Shown: positions 17,744 to 25,783, counted from the stretch's first letter. The stretch: DNA of 36,190 nt from Clostridiales bacterium (GCA_015055725.1 SVHO01000011.1:1-36190), one strand, 5' to 3'. Made by a program: numbers and translations. The notes: generated by a model from the letters alone, not told the origin.

Positions 17744-17860
17744 ATAATTTAAGTTATAGTTTTTTTGAACATGGTCGGTCGACCGTTTAATGCGGTCAAA
17801 AGTAGTTTTTCCGAATAATATATGAGAAGAAGGTTGCAAAATTTTTGCAACCTTCTTTAC
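17744..17860 (+). ncRNA. predicted small RNA, about 115 nt
   Basis: This is a stand-alone transcription unit: promoter at 17710-17737, no protein gene, and a 14-bp terminator hairpin at 17827-17857. Inside is a GACCG-TTTAATG-CGGTC hairpin (17781-17797) next to a GGTCGACC palindrome. A 15-codon frame (17771-17818, MVGRPFNAVKSSFSE) exists but has no ribosome binding site. I do not recognise an RNA family. It does not contain the signature of SRP, 6S or tmRNA. Confidence 0.5.
17827..17857. terminator. terminator hairpin shared by small RNA and DUF1540 gene
   Basis: A perfect 14-bp stem (17827-17840 with 17844-17857) with a 3-nt loop. Tails are moderately T-rich on both strands (TTTACTTTACC on +, CTCATAT on -), so it best serves the rightward RNA but may also end the DUF1540 transcript. 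Confidence 0.75.
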
Positions 17861-17883
17861 TTTACCTTGGTTTTTCTTATAAC

Positions 17884-18027
17884 TTATTCTTTTTCGCAGT
17901 AATCACCGCAACAGGTGCAAGATTCACCGCATCCGCACGTCACTTTAATGCTGTCTAGAGCACAGTTGCATCCGTCCGCATTGTGTTTGCACTTGACAAC
18001 GTCACATTTAATGCAATAATTTTTCAT
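17884..18027 (-). CDS. DUF1540 cysteine-rich small protein
   Basis: This 47-aa protein has 11 cysteines. It fits DUF1540, a small clostridial family with a conserved C-x2-C..C..C pattern (YCIKCDVVKCKHN, GCNCALDSIKVTCGCG) thought to bind metal. The extra C-terminal cluster (ESCTCCGDYCEKE) adds four more cysteines. An AAGGAG site six bases before the ATG supports the start. It sits between the predicted small RNA and rplI as a single-gene unit. Its function is unknown. Confidence 0.85.
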   Translation of the reverse strand: MKNYCIKCDVVKCKHNADGCNCALDSIKVTCGCGESCTCCGDYCEKE

Positions 18028-18084
18028 AATTTTCTCCTTGTAAAAAATATTATGCGCCTTAAAATAAAAAACTATACCATATAA

Positions 18085-18114
18085 TTGACTTTTTGCCCTT
18101 TTTGTTGGTAAAAT
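18085..18114 (+). promoter_or_regulatory. promoter of rplI
   Basis: TTGACT (18085-18090), an 18-bp spacer and TAAAAT (18109-18114), leading to a short leader with AGGTG before the rplI ATG. Confidence 0.65.
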
Positions 18115-18144
18115 AATAATATAAAAACAGTTTAGGTGTTCACT

Positions 18145-18585
18145 ATGAAAGTTGTATTATTAAAAGACGTTAAAGGTTCTGGAAAAGCAGGCGATATTAT
18201 AGAAGCTAAAGACGGGTTCGCGCAAAACTTCTTAATTAAAAAAGGGCTTGCAAAACCTGCGGATGCGCAAGCGTTAACCGAAAACAAAGCGCAAAAAGAC
18301 GCACAAGAATTCCATAGACAAGAAACGCTTAAAGCAAACAAAGCACTCCGTGATAAACTTCACGGAACGGAAATCACCATCCAAGTAAAGTGCGGTGCGG
18401 GTGGAAAATTTTTCGGTAGCGTGACAAACAAAGAAATTGCGGATAAATTATTTGAAATGGGCTTTGATATCGATAAGAAGAAAGTAATTTTATCTTCAAA
18501 CATAAAAGCGACGGGTGTTTACCCCGTAAACGTTCGTATTTCTGCAGAAGAAACGGCAAAAATCAGCGTTAAAATTATAAATTAA
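18145..18585 (+). CDS. rplI: 50S ribosomal protein L9
   Basis: L9 binds 23S rRNA near the L1 stalk base. The 146-aa protein has the N-terminal signature [18 protein letters not shown] with [13 protein letters not shown], the long connecting helix, and the C-terminal domain ([15 protein letters not shown]). The frame reaches a start three codons upstream, but the ATG at 18145 begins the conserved protein and has AGGTG at proper distance. It is unlinked here from its usual partners (dnaB, rpsF-rpsR). Confidence 0.97.
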   Translation: MKVVLLKDVKGSGKAGDIIEAKDGFAQNFLIKKGLAKPADAQALTENKAQKDAQEFHRQETLKANKALRDKLHGTEITIQVKCGAGGKFFGSVTNKEIADKLFEMGFDIDKKKVILSSNIKATGVYPVNVRISAEETAKISVKIIN

Positions 18586-18594
18586 AGGTCTTGA

Positions 18595-18627
18595 ATTTTC
18601 CCGACGGCGTTTGCCTCGGGAATTTTT
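18595..18627 (+). terminator. terminator after rplI
   Basis: The stem 18600-18608 with 18613-18620 has one bulged base and a GTTT loop, followed by AATTTTT. It begins 10 nt after the stop codon. Confidence 0.85.
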
Positions 18628-18681
18628 CACGTTTAAGAATAATTTGGAATATATTGTATTCGTGGCAACGTTAAAAAACCG

Positions 18682-18710
18682 TTGACTTTTTAAGTTATTT
18701 TTTTTATAAT
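18682..18710 (+). promoter_or_regulatory. promoter placed for a leaderless start
   Basis: TTGACT (18682-18687), a 17-bp spacer and TATAAT (18705-18710). The expected transcription start, 6-7 bases after the -10 box, falls at 18717-18718, on the ATG of the following gene. Confidence 0.8.
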
Positions 18711-18717
18711 ATTATTT

Positions 18718-20145
18718 ATGAGTATAGAAAAGGACACTCTTCCTGCAAACGAAAAAAGCAAGAAAAGTAAAAAGTTCAAAACTTCATTAGCCGAAACTTT
18801 CGATAGTGAGTTTAGCGAAAAGATTAAACCTGTTGAAAATATTCCTGAGGCAGACTTTATTGAACAAAAATCCGATAAGGAAACGCGCAAAAAAATCGTA
18901 AAGGGCATGGTTTTCGGTATTAGAACGGAAGATAAACAAATTGGTAAAAGACAACGCCTTTATAAAAATTTGTTTACCGTTTTCTTCGTGATTTTCGTAA
19001 TCGGGGTTATGGCGTTTACGGCGTATAGGGACTTTTTAGCCCCTGATAGAGAATTCCCCTCTTGGAATAGATTGCGCCTAATATTAAAAGACAGTTGGCT
19101 TTTCCTTTTTTACGCTTTGATTGCACTAACTTTAACTTACGTTCTCAAAGGGTTAAAATCTTCTATAATGTGCAAGTCTTTAACGAGAAAGTTCCACTTC
19201 AAAACTTGTTTTGAAACGGCTATTATCGGCAGTTATTATAACAACGTCACCCCGCTTGCAGTTGGCGGTCAACCATTCGAAATTTATCACCTTTCAAAAC
19301 ACGGTGTTCACGGTGGCGTTGCTTCTTCCGTTCCTATTGCGAACTTTATGCTTAACCAATTCGCATTCGTTATTTTGGGAATTATTTGCATTTCTGCGTG
19401 GAGAACTAACGACCTTGAAATTCCGTTAAATATTTATAACGTGTTGCCCACCACTTTTTATACGCTTGCTATCATTGGTTTAATTTGTTGCTTTATGATG
19501 CCAAGTTTAGTGGTTATATTCTCACTTATGCCACGTATTGGCGCAAAATTAGTGCATTTCGTGATGTGGGTTGGCAACAAATTGCGTATAGTCAAAAACC
19601 CCAAAGAAACAACTATTAAAACTGTTAAAAACGTTGTTCACAACGCGTCGTGCTTAAAGAAAATTTGTAAAAACCCTATTGTTTTTATAACGTGCTTTTT
19701 ACTTAGTTTCTTAGAACACGCGGCAACCGTTTCGATGGCTTTTTTCGTCTTAAAAGCTTTCGGTTATGGCACGACTGGTGCTTTGATTGACGTTAACATC
19801 ACTAAACAATGGCTACAAGTTGCCCAAATTTGTATTCTAATTTTTGCGTCGGTGACGTTTATTCCCACACCAGGAAATTCAGGCGCGGCAGACCTTTCGT
19901 TCTTCTTGCTATTTGAAGTTGGTTTGTTTGCAGGGCTTGCTTTCCCCGCCATGCTTATTTGGCGTTGTTTCAGTTTTTACAGTTATATAATCATTGGTTT
20001 CGTTTTTGCGACCTTGAAGAAAAAAGCAGACCAAAAACGCAACCAACAAACACTCGCTTTTTCAGACGGATTTATCAGCGATAACTCTGAAAACGAAAAT
20101 GAGAGCGAAACTGTTGAAACTGCTCAAAACGAAGAAACAAACTAA
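18718..20145 (+). CDS. lysylphosphatidylglycerol synthase TM-region / UPF0104-type membrane protein
   Basis: This 475-aa integral membrane protein is related to the flippase domain of MprF and to YbhN. A charged N-terminal cytoplasmic part (about residues 1-85) is followed by 8-9 hydrophobic segments. The family motifs are YNNVTPLAVGGQPFEIYHL near 178-196 and FIPTPGNSGAADLSFF near 381-396. It ends in an acidic tail (SDNSENENESETVET). There is no synthase domain, so it may flip or transport a lipid or glycolipid rather than make LysPG. The ATG at 18718 has no ribosome binding site and lies on the predicted transcription start. An internal ATG (residue 64, 18907) behind AAAGGG is an alternative start. 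Confidence 0.85.
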   Translation: MSIEKDTLPANEKSKKSKKFKTSLAETFDSEFSEKIKPVENIPEADFIEQKSDKETRKKIVKGMVFGIRTEDKQIGKRQRLYKNLFTVFFVIFVIGVMAFTAYRDFLAPDREFPSWNRLRLILKDSWLFLFYALIALTLTYVLKGLKSSIMCKSLTRKFHFKTCFETAIIGSYYNNVTPLAVGGQPFEIYHLSKHGVHGGVASSVPIANFMLNQFAFVILGIICISAWRTNDLEIPLNIYNVLPTTFYTLAIIGLICCFMMPSLVVIFSLMPRIGAKLVHFVMWVGNKLRIVKNPKETTIKTVKNVVHNASCLKKICKNPIVFITCFLLSFLEHAATVSMAFFVLKAFGYGTTGALIDVNITKQWLQVAQICILIFASVTFIPTPGNSGAADLSFFLLFEVGLFAGLAFPAMLIWRCFSFYSYIIIGFVFATLKKKADQKRNQQTLAFSDGFISDNSENENESETVETAQNEETN

Positions 20146-20165
20146 TCAAAAAAAATTTAAATCTT

Positions 20166-20194
20166 AAAAAGGCTACTTTAGAAGTAGCCTTTTT
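20166..20194. terminator. bidirectional terminator between flippase-like gene and glf
   Basis: A perfect 13-bp stem (20166-20178 with 20182-20194) with a 3-nt loop and A/T tracts on both sides serves the converging genes. Confidence 0.95.
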
Positions 20195-20205
20195 CTTTTT
20201 TTATT

Positions 20206-21390
20206 TTAGTTGTTTTCGGGTTTAGTTATCATAGACAAGTCGTAATCGTCACCCGTAATTTGTTCGTATAATTCTATGCTCGCTTTAACCGCGTCGTCCA
20301 TGTCAATATACTTATACTTTGCAAGCCTACCAAGTAAATATAACTCTTTATATTTTTTGGCTTCTTCTTCATATTGCAAATAATGTTTGCGGTTTTTTTC
20401 AATCGGGATTGGATAATAAGGGATATTTTTGCCCTTTTTGAACTTTTTAGGATATTCTTTAACTATCACCGTGTTTTCTTGCGGTTGACTTGTAAATTTT
20501 GAAAACTCTGTTATTCTCGTATACTTATGCGAAGTTGTGTAGTTAACCACCGCGCTTTCTTGGAAAGACGGAGTTTTAAGCGTTTGGAACTTAAACTTTA
20601 AACTTCTATACGGCAACACACCGAATTTATAATCGAAAAGTTCATCAACGCAACCTGTGTAAATAAGCGTTCCGTCAAGCGGTTTACCGCTTAAATAAAT
20701 CACTCCGTCAGAGAGCGTAATTTCCTTTTTTGCATCTGTGTGAAGTTTAAGTTTAATGCGCGGGTGGCGCAAAATATTAGCAATTAAATCTGCAAACCCT
20801 TTCTTTGGCATATATTGATATTCGTCAACGAAATATCTATCTTCATAAGAAACGTAAACGGGAACTCTATTCATAACTTCTTCGCCCAAGTGTTCGGGCT
20901 TAAAGCCCCATTGTTTCATTGTATATATGTAGAAAATGTGCTTATAAACAAAGTCTGCAAAATCGCGTATTTCCGCGCTTTTATGTTTTTTAAGTTGCAA
21001 AATAGGAACTTTTTTATCAAGCCCGATTTCTTCAACCAAAACGTTCTTTATCCTTTCAGCCTTTTCTTTGGGGAAAAGTGCAAAAAGCGAAGTCAGGTTA
21101 AAAGGCACGGGAACGAATTTATCTTTCCTAATCTTTGCTTTAACCCTATGTTCATATTTATTCCATTCGGTAAAATTAGATAAAAAGTCAAAAACTTGTT
21201 TATCGTGCGTGTGGAATATATGCGGTCCGTAAGGTTGAACGATAATACCCGTTTTATCAACGTAATCGTATGCGTTGCCACCGATAGTATCTCTTCTATC
21301 AACGACAATAACGTCTTTTCCACTTTCAGCAAAAAGCCTTGCTATCGTCGCGCCCGAAAAACCTGCGCCAACTATAATAATCTTTTCCAT
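20206..21390 (-). CDS. glf: UDP-galactopyranose mutase
   Basis: Glf is a flavoenzyme converting UDP-galactopyranose to UDP-galactofuranose for cell-surface glycans. The 394-aa protein begins with the FAD-binding VGAGFSGATIARLFAESG and DRRDTIGGNAYDY motifs. Other family segments are YGPHIFHTHD near residues 54-63 and MKQWGFKPEHLG. AAAGG precedes the ATG. It is 13 nt downstream of the aminotransferase gene and may be co-transcribed with it, though the two have no clear metabolic link. No galactofuranosyltransferase is seen nearby. Confidence 0.95.
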   Translation of the reverse strand: MEKIIIVGAGFSGATIARLFAESGKDVIVVDRRDTIGGNAYDYVDKTGIIVQPYGPHIFHTHDKQVFDFLSNFTEWNKYEHRVKAKIRKDKFVPVPFNLTSLFALFPKEKAERIKNVLVEEIGLDKKVPILQLKKHKSAEIRDFADFVYKHIFYIYTMKQWGFKPEHLGEEVMNRVPVYVSYEDRYFVDEYQYMPKKGFADLIANILRHPRIKLKLHTDAKKEITLSDGVIYLSGKPLDGTLIYTGCVDELFDYKFGVLPYRSLKFKFQTLKTPSFQESAVVNYTTSHKYTRITEFSKFTSQPQENTVIVKEYPKKFKKGKNIPYYPIPIEKNRKHYLQYEEEAKKYKELYLLGRLAKYKYIDMDDAVKASIELYEQITGDDYDLSMITKPENN

Positions 21391-21403
21391 ATAATAATTA
21401 CCT

Positions 21404-22576
21404 TTAATTTCTTATTGATTTAACGAACTCGGCAATCCTTTCGGTTGCTTCAAGCAAATTTTTCATAGAATAGGCATAAGAACACCTAACGTAATACCTA
21501 CCAAACTCACCGAACGCGCTACCAGGAACGACGGCAACCTTTTTTTCGCGCAATAATTTGGTTGCAAATTCTTCACCGTCCATACCCGTGCTTTTTACTG
21601 ATGGAAATATGTAAAACGAACCTTTTGGTTCAAAACACTCTAAACCCATTTTAGTAAACGTTTCAAACATAAAACGCCTGCGCTTATCGTATTCTTCACA
21701 CATCTCTCTAACTGCCGAATATCCGTCCTCACGCCCTTTTTTAAGCCCCGCAAGTGATGCGTGTTGTGAAAAAATGGGCGCGCAAATAGTTGTATATTGA
21801 TGTATTTTAAGCATTGCCGAAACTATAAGTTTTGGCGCGCAAACAAAACCTATGCGCCAACCCGTCATAGCAAACGCTTTTGAAAAACCGTTAATTAAAA
21901 TCACCCTATCTTTCATCTGCTTAAAAGATGCGATTGAAACGTGTGGTTTGCCGTAAGTGAGTTCAGCGTAAATTTCATCTGAAATCACTAATAAATCGTG
22001 CTTTAATATAATAGGAATAATTTTTTCTATATATTCTCTTTCCATAATCCCGCCCGTCGGGTTGTTTGGATAAGGAAAAACGAGAACTTTCGTTTTATCC
22101 GTGATAACGCTCTCTAAGGCTTGAGGGGTTAATTTAAAACCGTTCTTTCCGTCACAAGGAACGGGCACGGGAACTCCGCCTGCAAGTTCAACGCAAGGCT
22201 TATATGAAACGTAGCTTGGGTCAGGAATTAAAACTTCGTCACCTTCGTCCACAACGGCACGAAAAGCAAGGTCTATTGCTTCGCTTGCCCCAACCGTGAT
22301 TATAGTATCGTCAGCCGAAAAATTTACACCAAAGTTATAGCTCAAATAACCCGATATCTCTTCACGAAGAGCAGGCATGCCTTTATTAGACGTATACTGC
22401 GTATACCCCTTTTTAATCGCTTGAATCCCCGCCTCGCGAATATCCCACGGGGTTATAAAGTCGGGTTCTCCCACGCCGAGAGAAATAACGTCTTTACTTT
22501 CGGAAACTATATCAAAAAACTTCCTTATTCCCGACGGTTTTATGGCACTTGCCCTTTTGCTTACAAAATCTCTCAT
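21404..22576 (-). CDS. PLP-dependent class I/II aminotransferase
   Basis: This is a 390-aa fold-type I aminotransferase of the AspC/PatA group. The PLP-binding lysine is in NGFSKAFAMTGWRIGF near residues 229-244. Other conserved parts are the YPNNPTGG motif near 169-176, SDEIYAELTYG and the substrate-carboxylate arginine near the C-terminus (YYVRCSYAYS). Family members transaminate aromatic or acidic amino acids or N-acetyl-diaminopimelate, so the substrate is open. Its ATG overlaps the stop of the Lrp-family gene by 4 nt, which suggests regulation linked to amino acid levels. Confidence 0.92.
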   Translation of the reverse strand: MRDFVSKRASAIKPSGIRKFFDIVSESKDVISLGVGEPDFITPWDIREAGIQAIKKGYTQYTSNKGMPALREEISGYLSYNFGVNFSADDTIITVGASEAIDLAFRAVVDEGDEVLIPDPSYVSYKPCVELAGGVPVPVPCDGKNGFKLTPQALESVITDKTKVLVFPYPNNPTGGIMEREYIEKIIPIILKHDLLVISDEIYAELTYGKPHVSIASFKQMKDRVILINGFSKAFAMTGWRIGFVCAPKLIVSAMLKIHQYTTICAPIFSQHASLAGLKKGREDGYSAVREMCEEYDKRRRFMFETFTKMGLECFEPKGSFYIFPSVKSTGMDGEEFATKLLREKKVAVVPGSAFGEFGRYYVRCSYAYSMKNLLEATERIAEFVKSIRN

Positions 22577-23064
22577 GCTTGAATAAGTTGCCTTTGACGG
22601 TCTTCACTTGGTTTAGTGATTTGCCCTTCAATTTTATAGCGTTTTAATATAAAGTGAGTGGAAACGCCCGTAATCCCGTCAATAACGCTCAAGCGTTCGG
22701 AAACGAAACGTGCAATTTCAGAAATATCTTTGCCTTCAACGAACACTGCAAGGTCAAACACCCCGCTCATAAGATAAAGACTGCTAACTTCTTTAAAAGA
22801 ATAAATTTCTTCGGCATAACTTTCAAAGCCTTTAAGTTTTTGGGGAGCAACCTTAACTTCGATTAAAGCTTGCACCTTTTTTTGTGGCAAAGCTTCGGTG
22901 TTTACGATTGCGGAATATTTAACGATAACGCCGTCGTCTTCAAGTTCTTTAACTGCTTTTGCAACGGTTTTTTCATCAACACAAGTAATTGCCGATAATT
23001 GCGCATGAGTATACCTTGCGTTTTCGGTTAAAAGTTGGATTAAATCTGTTTTTAGTTTTTCCAT
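22573..23064 (-). CDS. Lrp/AsnC-family transcriptional regulator
   Basis: The 163-aa protein has an N-terminal winged helix (YTHAQLSAITCVDEKTVAKAVKE split near residues 18-40) and a C-terminal RAM ligand-binding domain (QALIEVKVAPQKLKGFE, VFDLAVFVEGKDISEI). Such proteins form octamers and respond to amino acids. It is translationally coupled to the aminotransferase gene downstream, its likely target or partner. AAGGGG precedes the ATG. Confidence 0.92.
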   Translation of the reverse strand: MEKLKTDLIQLLTENARYTHAQLSAITCVDEKTVAKAVKELEDDGVIVKYSAIVNTEALPQKKVQALIEVKVAPQKLKGFESYAEEIYSFKEVSSLYLMSGVFDLAVFVEGKDISEIARFVSERLSVIDGITGVSTHFILKRYKIEGQITKPSEDRQRQLIQA

Positions 23065-23100
23065 AATATCCCCTTGTGGCTAAAGTTTTCCATCTTCTAT

Positions 23101-23129
23101 ATTGTACTTATTTTACGCCCGTTTGTCAA
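23101..23129 (-). promoter_or_regulatory. promoter of the Lrp-aminotransferase-glf group
   Basis: Read leftward: TTGACA (23124-23129), a 17-bp spacer and TACAAT (23101-23106). It is divergent from the promoter at 23138-23166, with the two -35 boxes eight bases apart, so one bound regulator could affect both. Confidence 0.8.
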
Positions 23130-23137
23130 TATAAATG

Positions 23138-23166
23138 TTGATTTTATTTTTATTCTGTGATACAAT
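23138..23166 (+). promoter_or_regulatory. promoter of the two small rightward genes
   Basis: TTGATT (23138-23143), a 17-bp spacer and TACAAT (23161-23166), then an AAAAGGAG ribosome binding site before 23188. Confidence 0.75.
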
Positions 23167-23187
23167 AATTTAACAAAAGGAGATTTT

Positions 23188-23448
23188 ATGATTCGCATTT
23201 GGGCAAAGGTTATCAAGAAAACTAAAATAATTAAGCAATTCGTTTTAGAAAAACCCACCGAAATGGATTATTCTATGTTTTTTGATTACTTGCGTGAAAT
23301 TTGTGAAAATCTTGACGTTCCAACGCCTGTTTTAATAAAAACTCACCTTTTTAACTACGCAAAATATAACGTGGTTAGGTTTTCAAAAGACGATTTTATG
23401 GAAAGCATTGACTTTGATAAGTTGATTTTAGAAAATATTTTCGTTTAG
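23188..23448 (+). CDS. small hypothetical protein
   Basis: I do not recognise this 86-aa protein. It has no signal peptide or membrane segment. It begins basic (RIWAKVIKKTKIIKQFV) and continues with helices of mixed charge (DYSMFFDYLREICENLDVP), ending with a DKLILENIFV tail. An optimal AAAAGGAG site, a dedicated promoter and backbone-like codon use indicate a real gene. It is followed 45 nt later by a DUF378 gene that it may share a transcript with. Confidence 0.75.
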   Translation: MIRIWAKVIKKTKIIKQFVLEKPTEMDYSMFFDYLREICENLDVPTPVLIKTHLFNYAKYNVVRFSKDDFMESIDFDKLILENIFV

Positions 23449-23493
23449 GTTATAATTTTTTCCACCTTGCAAATAATATAGGCGGAGGGAATT

Positions 23494-23709
23494 ATGAAAA
23501 TTACTACTATAATTGCGTTTACCCTTACCATTATCGGCGCGCTCGTTTGGTTGCTTATAGGTCTTTTCAATTTTAACCTTGTAGGCTTTATTTTCGGGCT
23601 CGGTTCAATGGCCGTGGTTTCACGCATAATCTATTCTTTAGTTGGTATCTCAGCATTATGGTTAATTTTTTACTGGGTCACCTACAATCCGTTCAAGTCT
23701 ATTGATTAA
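23494..23709 (+). CDS. DUF378 membrane protein
   Basis: This 71-aa protein has two hydrophobic segments (about residues 5-25 and 36-62). The DUF378 pattern is visible: GALVWLLIGLFNFNLVGFIFG, then RIIYSLVGISALWLI. The family is common in Bacillota and its function is unknown. A GGCGGAGGG site precedes the ATG. It is the last backbone gene before the mobile element. The integration point lies within about 105 nt after its stop. Confidence 0.9.
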   Translation: MKITTIIAFTLTIIGALVWLLIGLFNFNLVGFIFGLGSMAVVSRIIYSLVGISALWLIFYWVTYNPFKSID

Positions 23710-23779
23710 GATTTGAAAAAACAAAACCCCGCTTCTTAGTCGCTAGAAATTGAAACTAGCAGAAAAAGGTTAGATAATT
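23710..23779. other. candidate left attachment junction of the element
   Basis: This is the intergenic stretch between the last backbone gene and the serine recombinase, where att sites of this recombinase type usually lie. It contains an imperfect palindrome GCTAG-N9-CTAGC (about 23742-23760). Eleven bases of it (TTGAAACTAGC) recur in inverted orientation near 36165-36175. The exact core cannot be fixed without the right end or an empty site. Confidence 0.4.
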
Positions 23780-23814
23780 GAGCATAATTCATAAAAGTGA
23801 GTTATGCTCTTTTA
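23780..23814. terminator. terminator after the serine recombinase
   Basis: An 8-bp stem (GAGCATAA at 23780-23787 with 23802-23809) and a T-rich + tail. It sits just behind the recombinase stop and faces the end of the DUF378 gene, so it may serve both directions. Confidence 0.6.
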
Positions 23815-25320
23815 TTATATAACGACGTAAATATCGTAGTTATAGTATTTAGTTTTAACAGTACCACCCTTAAAGAGTCTAGTAATTTCGTGCGTTTCGG
23901 TAGATACTTTACGTATTATTTGTTCACGGTCATTATCTACTTGATTTAACCCATAGTTAAGACCTATCTCTATTTTATGGTTATACACCTTTACAAAGCG
24001 TATAAATAAATCATAGCAAAATTCAGTTCCTGCGTTTACAGCAAATTTGAAGAAGTTATAAATGTCTTCTTTAGAAAGTTCGTATTGGACTTTTGCTTCC
24101 TCTATAATAATTTTTTCGTGTAAAGATATTTGTTCTGTTTCAAGTTCTTCTAAACGTGATTTAGTAGTATTAGTAACAACGCCTTTTTCAATAGCCGACA
24201 TAATATTGGCAATGGTCTTATTTACTCTTTGCAAATCACTTTTTAAGGTCGCTAACGCATTATTATTACCAAGACTTTTTTTGTAGGAAGCGTAAACGTC
24301 GTTTACTAAAGTGTCTAAGATTTTAGAAGAACAAAACTGTTGCTTTAGCAGTCTATCTATACAACGCTCAATAAAATCTTTGTAAATACGTTTGTTAGCG
24401 CAATTATTTTTCTTAGTGTTTATACAAGTATAATATCTTAAATGATTGCTGTTGGAAGATATAGCGGAAATGGGATACATTTTCTTACCACAAACGCCGC
24501 AGTAAATTTTATCCTTTAATCTAAAGTCTTCGTGGTTATCTTTTCTGCAACCGTATCTTGTCTTATCCATACGAGATTTTACTCTATTAAACAGGTCTAA
24601 CGATATAATCTGTGGATAAATCTTATCGTAAACTTTGTCGTGTATATTAAGAATACCCGTATAAACGTCACGTTGCAAGATTTTTCTAATCGTTTGAGGA
24701 AGAAACTTTTGCCCGTTCTTAGTAATATTTTCAGTTTCCAAATCTTTAGAAATTTGAAGAATGGGTTTTCCGTTAGCGTACTCGGTAAAAATTCTTTGTA
24801 TAATACTCGCTTCTATTTCGTTTATAACAAGCATTTTGTTTTCCTTAATATATCCGTAAGGAACAGAACCTATGCAATGACCCTTCATTCGTGATTCGTG
24901 AAGCCCACGATTAACCTTTTGCGCAAGTTCTTCAGAGAAATATTGATTCATACCCTCTAAAAGAGATTCCAGTAAAACGCCCTCAGGGGTTTCTGGGATA
25001 TTTTCCATAGCGGAAAGAAGTTTAATACCGTTATCCTTTAAGTGTTTTCTATTAACAGCGGCTTCATATTTATTACGTGCAAACCTATCTAGTTTATAGA
25101 CTAAAACGTAATTCCACTTTTTGTTATTACTATCTTTGAGCATTCTTTGAAAAGCGTCACGTTCATCGGTCGTTCCACTAATAGCTCTATCTATGTAAGA
25201 GTCAACGATAATAATATCGTTTCTCTTTGCAAAATCTTCGCAAACGTGGATTTGCCCTTCAATAGATTGCTCGGTTTGGTTGTTGCTAGAATACCTAGCG
25301 TAGATTACAGCAGTTTTCAT
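23815..25320 (-). CDS. large serine recombinase (site-specific integrase)
   Basis: This is a 501-aa large serine recombinase that integrates and excises the element. It has an N-terminal resolvase domain with YARYSSNNQTEQSIEGQ (nucleophile Ser11) and KLDRFARNKYE. A recombinase domain (GSVPYGYIKENKMLVINE, VYTGILNIHDKVYD) follows. Next come a zinc ribbon (IYCGVCGKKMYP paired with YYTCINTKKNNCANK) and a coiled-coil stretch (about residues 360-420). The frame extends 12 codons upstream, but the ATG at 25320 follows TTTGGAGG and begins MKTAVIYARYS. It is placed at the left end, transcribed toward the junction. Confidence 0.95.
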   Translation of the reverse strand: MKTAVIYARYSSNNQTEQSIEGQIHVCEDFAKRNDIIIVDSYIDRAISGTTDERDAFQRMLKDSNNKKWNYVLVYKLDRFARNKYEAAVNRKHLKDNGIKLLSAMENIPETPEGVLLESLLEGMNQYFSEELAQKVNRGLHESRMKGHCIGSVPYGYIKENKMLVINEIEASIIQRIFTEYANGKPILQISKDLETENITKNGQKFLPQTIRKILQRDVYTGILNIHDKVYDKIYPQIISLDLFNRVKSRMDKTRYGCRKDNHEDFRLKDKIYCGVCGKKMYPISAISSNSNHLRYYTCINTKKNNCANKRIYKDFIERCIDRLLKQQFCSSKILDTLVNDVYASYKKSLGNNNALATLKSDLQRVNKTIANIMSAIEKGVVTNTTKSRLEELETEQISLHEKIIIEEAKVQYELSKEDIYNFFKFAVNAGTEFCYDLFIRFVKVYNHKIEIGLNYGLNQVDNDREQIIRKVSTETHEITRLFKGGTVKTKYYNYDIYVVI

Positions 25321-25725
25321 TTGATTTACCTCCAAATATTTTTTTACTAAAAGCATAACTAAAAATGTTTTCGTTCACAAGGCAGTTATTATTACCTAAG
25401 CAGGCAGAAACAACTACTTTTCCCTTAACCGAATAGGGATAAACTATTACATATATTATTTGCTTTGCCTTTCGGCACAACAAAAAAACAAGTAGAGAAA
25501 TGACGGTTGTCAACAGGTCTGCCCGCAAGGGACAGTAAAAAATTTGTAAAGACATATAAAATTAAAATAATCTCAAATTATTTACTGCCTTTGACAAACG
25601 GCAGGGCTCTACCACAACCAAAACGCCGAAAGGTAAAGCATATATGTACAATAATGTTCCACTTATGTACACCTTAAGTAACGGTAATGCACTGTAAAGT
25701 ACACCTTAAGTAGTGTCATAAGAGA
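25321..25725. other. noncoding region upstream of the recombinase, rich in inverted repeats
   Basis: No credible gene is present. The region holds a 16-nt inverted repeat with one mismatch (TGCTTTGCCTTTCGGC at 25461-25476 with 25625-25640), a CTGCC..GGCAG hairpin near 25587-25606 and a CCC-GCAA-GGG hairpin near 25523-25532. These could be recombinase or excisionase binding sites or parts of a leftward leader RNA for the recombinase. The + strand end carries the repeats at 25667-25712. Confidence 0.5.
25667..25712. repeat. two direct 14-bp repeats upstream of a strong promoter
   Basis: GTACACCTTAAGTA occurs at 25667-25680 and again at 25699-25712, 32 bp (about three helical turns) apart. The second copy ends 13 bp before the -35 box at 25726. 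They look like operator sites for an element-encoded regulator. Confidence 0.7.
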
Positions 25726-25754
25726 TTGACAAACAAAAAATCGTGTGATATAAT
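25726..25754 (+). promoter_or_regulatory. consensus promoter of the accessory operon leader
   Basis: Perfect TTGACA (25726-25731), a 17-bp spacer and perfect TATAAT (25749-25754), also preceded by TGA (extended -10). It drives the leader at 25761-26005 and probably the genes from 26100. Confidence 0.92.
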
Positions 25755-25767
25755 AAGAGCAACAAAA

Positions 25768-25783
25768 AAGCCCAAGTGGGCTT
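25768..25783 (-). terminator. small hairpin, terminator-like on the minus strand
   Basis: A 6-bp stem AAGCCC/GGGCTT with a 4-nt loop. On the minus strand it is followed by TTTTTTGTTG, so it may stop leftward transcripts before the recombinase region. On the + strand it is the first hairpin of the leader. Confidence 0.5.

Noticed and set aside
17771-17818. 15-codon frame inside the predicted small RNA
   Set aside because: No ribosome binding site and too short to support from sequence alone.
25295-25555. 86-codon minus-strand frame overlapping the recombinase start
   Set aside because: It overlaps the recombinase start and its ribosome site, has an unlikely residue mix, and crosses the inverted-repeat region.
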